Shown: positions 58,606 through 64,000 of the stretch, one piece after another
Layout: each line of letters begins with the position of its first letter
How positions within the stretch are numbered: the first letter of the stretch is position 1
DNA from: Neckera pumila
Lineage: Eukaryota; Streptophyta; Bryopsida; Hypnales; Neckeraceae
Assembly: GCA_963969595.1 (NCBI GenBank)
Contig: OZ018412.1
Location: forward strand, 8,186,501-8,250,500
Length of the DNA: 64,000 bases
Reading direction: 5' to 3'
Notes under the pieces: generated by a model
Seen by the model: only the letters and a program-made list of their open reading frames with translations
The model's database searches: none
What the model was told of the DNA's origin: nothing
Position numbers and translations under genes: made by a program

Positions 58606-61600
58606 ATTACGGACCACCTGAAGTAATTGTTGAAATCGAAGGATGTACTATCCCCAAAGTTCTGGTGGATGGAGGATCCGGAGTAAACCTAATGTTGGAG
58701 GATACAGCCTTCGACTTAGGATTCACCTCATTCGAAAACACGACTCAAGTGTTGAGGATGGCAAATCAGTCCAGAGTAATTCCGGTTGGCCGACTTTCTC
58801 AGGTCCCAACCCGGATAGGGAAAAAAACCTACCCTTTAAACTTTGTAATCATACGGGTTGACAAGGGAAGACCATTCCCTATGTTACTTGGGAGACCATG
58901 GCTGTATGCTGCCCGTGTACTGGTCGATTGGGGTCAGAAAGAATTTGTGATCGGGAAACCGGGTACCCGGATTCCTTGGAATTTGGAGAAACACCTAGGC
59001 GAGACAAGTGAGTCAGAAGGTTACACCAGCGATTGGTCAGAAGCGGAAGACTCCTCGGCTTGCGCATCCTACCTAGTTCAAGAGTTTGACGGGATGACTG
59101 AAACCGATTTTGAGTTTCCGGAACCAATTATGGAAATCAGGGAACCGGAAGTGGAGGCTATCCCAACAACAGTAGAAGTTCAACCCGAAGACCGGTCGCT
59201 GGGAGAAGGAAACGTACCGCTAACTTCAGACTGGATTCGACAGCAGGTCGACCAAGGGGATCTTTCACCTATAAGTCTGAAGGAGGGGAAGACCAACCTT
59301 CCTTGGAGCCAGATTCGGATACAACCTGAGGAACAGGAGCCGGATCATGTGAAGGACATAGTCAATCCTTCAGATTACGAGAAGGTGGAGATCGAACCAG
59401 GAAAATCATTTTACCTGGGAAAATCTCTATGCAGGAATGAGAAAAGGAATTACATTCGATTACTGAAGAAGTACGTGGATGTGTTTGCTTGGACACCATC
59501 TGATTTGAGCGGAATTCCACCAAATTTGGGAGAACACCGCATCGATTTGATGGAGGGAGCAGTTCCGGTCCGGCAAAGACAATACTGACTTAATCTAAGG
59601 TATTCCTTGATGGTGAAAGAAGAGATTGACAGGCTGTTGGAGGCAGGATTTATTTATCCTGTCAACAACTCAGAGTGGGTCTCACCCATAGTTGTTGTAC
59701 CCAAGAAGGTGGGAGCAGACGGCAAGGTAAAGATCCGGGTCTGTCAAGACTTCAGGAAACTGAATGCAGCAACGAAGAAGGACTATTTCCCGCTACTGTT
59801 TACGGACATCATCCTGGATCATGTTTCCGGACGGGAATGCTACAGTTTCCTTGATGGATTCTCAAGATACAACCAAGTATTCATTCGTTTGGCGGATCAG
59901 TTGAAAACAACGTTCACCACAGAATGGGGAACATTTGCTTTCAATCGAATGCCGTTTGGGTTGTGTAATGCACCCGGAACTTTTCAAAGGTTAATGATGG
60001 ATATTTTTCAGGATTTCCTCAGACATTTCTTGGAGGTGTTCATCGATGACTTTGCAGTTTTCAGCACGAAGGAGCAACATCTGGAGTTTCTCGAAAAGAC
60101 GTTCCTCAAGTGCAGGGAGACCGGATTAAAGTTACATCCGAGAAAATGTTTTCTAGGTATGGTTTCTGGAATACTACTTGGGCATGTTGTTAGTGAAAGG
60201 GGATTAGAGGTGGATATGGAGAAAGTCAAAGTAATTCTCACCTTGGTTCCCCCAACATGTGTCAAAGAGATCCGGGGATTTTTAGGATGTGTTGGTTATT
60301 ACAGGAGATTCATTGACGCATATGCCAAACTGGCTAATCCACTCACTGAACTCCTAAAGAAGGATGCTGAATTCACTTGGACGCAAGGGAGACAACAGGC
60401 CTTCGAAAACCTGAAGACCCGACTAGTGAAAGCCCCAGTCCTGTCTCCACCGAATTGGAAACAGGATTTTCACGTCATGTTAGACGCATCAGGATGGTGT
60501 TTGGGTGCAATCCTGTGGCAAGAAGAGGAGAATTTGGAGCACCCTATCTACTATGCAAGTAGACAGATGAGCCCGGCTGAGAGGAAGTACACTGCAACCG
60601 AGAGAGAAGCATTGGCGGTGGTGTACACGTGCAAGAAATTCCGACATTATTTGCTAGGATACAAGATCATTTTCCATACGGATCATGACTCTTTAAAATA
60701 TCTAGTAAATAAGCCGGATCTTTCCGGTCGGATAGCAAGATGGATATTACTGCTGCAGGAGTTTAACTACGAGGTCAGAGTTAAATCCGGTAAATCCAAT
60801 ACGAATGCAGACTTCCTGTCCAGACAGCGAGGGATTGAAGCAGTAGAAGATATATCGGCTGACTTTCCAGACGAGTTTTCGGAAGGAAGTTCTCGGAGAC
60901 AGGAACCGGATACACTGCAGACAAGGGAAGCAGCAGTATTCCATATTGGAGAAGGTGATGTCTCAGATTTCAAGGATATCATCCAGTACCTGATAACCCA
61001 ATCTTTTCCTGAAGGATACTCACTTGAGGAAAAGTTGGTGTTTCAACAAAAGGTGGCCCCGTATACATTAATACGAGGGACCCTTTTCAAGATGGGAGCT
61101 GATGAACAGTTAAGGAGGTGTTTAGAGAAGAAGGAACGGAAGCAAGTCATGAGGGCGCTGCATCTTGGACCATCAGGAGGACACTTTGCAGCAATCACGA
61201 CAGTCAACCGGGTCCGGATGGCCGAATACTGGTGGCCGTCTATGATCCGGGATGTGAAGGCTTTTGTAGGAACCTGCGACCAATGTCAGAGGACAGGAGC
61301 ACCTGCGTTCAAAAACCACTGGCCTCTCACACCTATCATTCCTTTGGCGCCTTTTGAGAAGTGGGGAATAGATTTCATCGGACCCATCAATCCGGTCAGC
61401 TTACGAAGGAAGAGATACATCATCCTAGCTACAGATTATGCTACAAAGTGGGTAGAAGCCAGAGCTACAAGGAGGAATGACGCCGCGACTGCAGCATCAT
61501 TCCTGTTTGAAGAAATTATGATGCGCTTTGGGCATCCACTAGAGCTAGTAAGTGATCAAAGTACTCATTTCTTGAACGACCTGATCCGGACTATCACTAC

Positions 61601-62246
61601 CACTTACCTGATCAAGCACAGGAAAACGACACCATACAATCCCAAGGCAAATGGGTTGACAGAAAGAGCAAACGGGATTGTTGGACGCATCCTGAACAAG
61701 ATGGTGTCCGCTCATAAGACAGACTGGGACCGGAAGCTACCTTCAGCGGTGCATGCTTATAACACATCAGAGAAGAAGACCACAGAAAAAAGTCCTTTCT
61801 TCTTAGTGTTTGGACAGACACCTCTTCATAAAATCGAGATGGAGGTGGAGACGCATCGAGTGATGGCAGCTAGAGGAGGAGACAGGGATGAAAATCCTGT
61901 TTTCCGGTTACTGGCGATTGAGGATCTCGAGGAGGCCAGAGAAGATGCATTGGAAAGAACCATTGTGGTTCAAACCAAGAGAAAGACTGACTTTGATGCA
62001 AAGCTACCGAAATCTCACGGAATTGAAGAAGGGGGACTAGTTCTTCTTTATGACAACCGGTATGAAGATTTTCCAGGCAAGCTGCATACAAGATGGATGG
62101 GACCATATAAGGTACAATCAGTTTACCCAAATGGGTCTCTCCAACTTGAAGACCTTAGGGGAGATAGTTTGGAAACCAGAGTAAATGGATCCAGGGTTAA
62201 GAGATATAACCAGGATTCGTTTTCTGACTCTGACTCAGATAGCTGA
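58606..62246 (+). pseudogene. Ty3/gypsy pol (protease, RT, RNase H, integrase), 5'-truncated with one nonsense codon
   Basis: It begins inside the protease region (YGPPEVIVEIEG, active-site-like VLVDGGSGVN). The protease-linker frame runs to a TGA at 59586-59588, in a context (RQRQY-stop-LN) where CGA arginine is expected. The same frame is then open to 62246. RT has FLDGFSRYN and the catalytic FIDDF. RNase H has LDASGWCLGA and FHTDHDSL. Integrase has an H-x..-H-C-x2-C zinc finger (GGHF...CDQC), then DFIGP, VSDQ and the glutamate of GLTERANG. No chromodomain is seen: the protein ends in an SDSDSDS tail. That fits a non-chromovirus gypsy lineage. Gag and the 5' LTR are missing, and the 5' end abuts the broken kinase gene. 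Confidence 0.92.
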
Positions 62247-62294
62247 ACCCACCTAAAGACTAATTCGAGATTTTATTGTTCACGAGGACGCTCA

Positions 62295-62312
62295 CAGGTG
62301 GAAACGGGGTGA
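62295..62312 (+). other. polypurine tract
   Basis: The purine-rich AGGTGGAAACGGGGTGA lies directly before the LTR start at 62313, the expected site of plus-strand priming. Confidence 0.6.
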
Positions 62313-62951
62313 TGTCGGAACATAAAAATCTAGTTTTACTATACTAAAATAAAAATGAAGGAATAAGTATCCTTCTTAGTAGTAAATTTTTTCGATTTTT
62401 GATAGTTATAGATCGTTTAAGGTTTAGAACCGGAAACCGGAAATGGACTGATCAGGAATAAGAGTAAAGCCTAACTGAATGTACCGGAAACAAGAAACCG
62501 GAATCAGACTTTGCTAAGACCGGATCAGAAAAGGGATAACCGGACGCCGCCACCCAACGGTGGCCTACTTAACCCTAGGGAACTACGGGAACGTCCTAAT
62601 CATTAGTTAGACGGGAAGCCTAAACGGGTAGGATTAACGGACACAGCCTTAATTAGGGTAATTACTAGGGGCTGCTGAGATTGGCCCTTTTAGACCTTAT
62701 CTGTCCAGAGATTGGTCACTTGTGATTTCCTGCCCTGCCAGTAAATTTTACAACGAACACGATTACTGATTTCCCGTCTGAGAGGTAGTATTAGGGTTTT
62801 GAGTTAATAAACTGCAGACGAGAGTGCTGAAAGATCATTGAGCGCGCAAGAGAGAGGGCTGTTAGTTTCTGAGCTTAGGAGTTAATACTGTCCAGCTGAA
62901 AGGAGCAAGAGAGTGAACCGCAAGGATTGCTAGTTTTACCAACACCCGACA
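62313..62951 (+). repeat. gypsy LTR (639 bp)
   Basis: Bounded by TGTCGG at 62313 and CCGACA ending at 62951, a 6-bp inverted repeat of the TG...CA type. It follows the polypurine tract of the upstream pol and precedes a gag frame. CCGGAA/ACCGGA motifs are frequent at 62430-62530, which may be regulatory. No second LTR is in the window, so borders rest on the inverted ends only. Confidence 0.6.
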
Positions 62952-62982
62952 GCAGACCGATTTTCTGTAAGCGACAGGAGAT

Positions 62983-64000
62983 ATGGTCGCAAGTCATAGC
63001 GGAGGAGCGACCATCGCGTTGCGATACGTGACGCCGCGAGTACCCAAGGAGGATGCGGAGATGGCGGAGCTGAAGGAAGACTTGGAGCAAATGGGATGCG
63101 CCGGCTTCTTGATCAGACCGTGGGAGTTCCGGAACGAAGCGATTGTGGCGGAGTTGAGCTCGGGAGCGCCATCTCAAGCCGCGACCGCGATCCGTGCGAA
63201 GCCCAAGAGGTGGACGGCAGAGATGTGGAGGAAAGTGTACAAGTTCGACCGGGAGGGTGAAGGCAGCGCATCTCGGAAAGACCAGTTCACGGTGGGTAAG
63301 TTTCATAGCCCCATTAGCAAGAAGGATGGGTTCGCTGTCAACGATTGTATCGATGAGAGGGAGAGGCGTTTACTACACTACGTCTTGGCCATTCTTAACC
63401 CGGAAAGGCCAAGCTGAGTCTCCCTGACACTAGCCAACACCATCTTTGGTGCGCTGTCAAGAGACCGGAAAGTAGACTGGGGTTTGGTCATTCAGGACCA
63501 AGTAGCAAAAATGGTTAACAATGTTGGGAAGGCGAAGCCTTCCGCCATCTGCCCTTTCCTTTATCATCTGTATCATTCTGAGGGAGTAATGACGAAGCAA
63601 GAAGATGATGAATATGAGGTTGCCGCAGCCCTGATAGAATTTGAGGATCCGGATATGGAACGCGAGACCGGAAATGAGGAAGAGTCCTCCGATGAGGACG
63701 ATGAGGATGAGTCTGATGAGGAAGAGGGCAAGAGTGAAGCTGAGGATAAGGGTGAGGAAACGAGAGGAAAGGATCCGGTAGAGAGAGAACAGACCAAGGA
63801 TACCGATCCGGTCTGGGGGGAAGAGCCTTTGGATAGGATCACCCGTGATCTGAGTAGTTTCAGGAAATGCTACGCAGTGGTAGAAGGTGCAATGCAGACC
63901 ATCTGCCAGACAGTAGGAGTTGACCACCCAGCACAGGCCGTGACTCGGGTGATCCGGCTCAACCGGGAGAAGGAGAAGAATGAGAATAAGGAGGAGTTGG
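62983..64000 (+). pseudogene. gypsy gag-like frame of a second element, runs off the window
   Basis: ATG at 62983, 31 nt after the LTR. The frame is open except for a TGA at 63415-63417, placed where arginine (CGA) is plausible (NPERPS-stop-VSLTLANTIFG), and remains open to the window end. The first 200 residues look like a plant retrotransposon gag head (WTAEMWRKVYKF; CPFLYHLYHSEGV). A long acidic stretch (about 63630-63760) and a helical region follow. No CCHC zinc knuckle is reached within the window. Confidence 0.7.

Noticed and set aside
1..64000. tRNA, rRNA, CRISPR or bacterial operon features
   Set aside because: I saw no tRNA-like cloverleaf or rRNA sequence. The tandem repeats are TPR-coding, minisatellite or transposon repeats, not spaced CRISPR repeats. 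Introns and plant transposons exclude a prokaryotic reading.

Overview
The window looks like nuclear DNA of a land plant, and repeat-rich intergenic DNA in particular. It holds one clearly intact host gene, a nine-exon ascorbate peroxidase with plant GT-AG introns. Around it lie a CACTA (En/Spm) element, a Ty3/gypsy retrotransposon, several MITE families, a Tc1-like transposon and fragments of plant genes (JMJ31-like JmjC protein, WD40/TFIIIC-like protein). The kinase-TPR family, the DD34E Tc1 element and the gypsy style suggest a non-flowering land plant (bryophyte, lycophyte, fern or gymnosperm) more than a flowering plant. That is inference, and the species cannot be named.

Layout. 0-2.6 kb: two CGTCC-rich minisatellites in opposite orientation flank a TTAA-type MITE. 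About 2.1-6.8 kb: a decayed CACTA element with a split TNP1/Ptta-like gene and a Mutator-like MITE in an intron. 6.8-16.8 kb: two paralogous coiled-coil plus RING-type pseudogenes, separated by CGTCC-rich blocks, then a second TTAA MITE. 16.8-58.6 kb: a large segmental duplication. Block order A (16.8-20.0) - B (20.2-23.3) - C (23.3-26.4, kinase-TPR gene) recurs as A' (27.5-32) - extra repeat copies and the APX gene (32-39) - B' (39.7-53) - C' (55-58.6, broken kinase with 14 TPR units). The second copy is much longer because it gained insertions: a TTAA MITE, a Mutator-like MITE, a 4.4-kb block carrying host-gene fragments, and a 3.7-kb Tc1-like element with 0.94-kb inverted repeats. 58.6-64 kb: a 5'-truncated gypsy pol, one LTR, and the gag region of a second element running off the window.

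Because A-B-C is present twice, each copy serves as the empty-site control for insertions in the other. Target-site duplications can therefore be read directly: TTAA, TTA, TA, and 9-10 bp.

The most notable items are the Tc1-like element whose arms are built from five ~185-bp subrepeats, the 4.4-kb insertion carrying pieces of at least two unrelated host genes, the paired RING pseudogenes embedded in CGTCC arrays, and the kinase-TPR family with a non-canonical DFS/DFN motif and a variable TPR array. Most premature stops in the mobile-element genes can be explained by C-to-T (or G-to-A) changes, which suggests decay by cytosine methylation.
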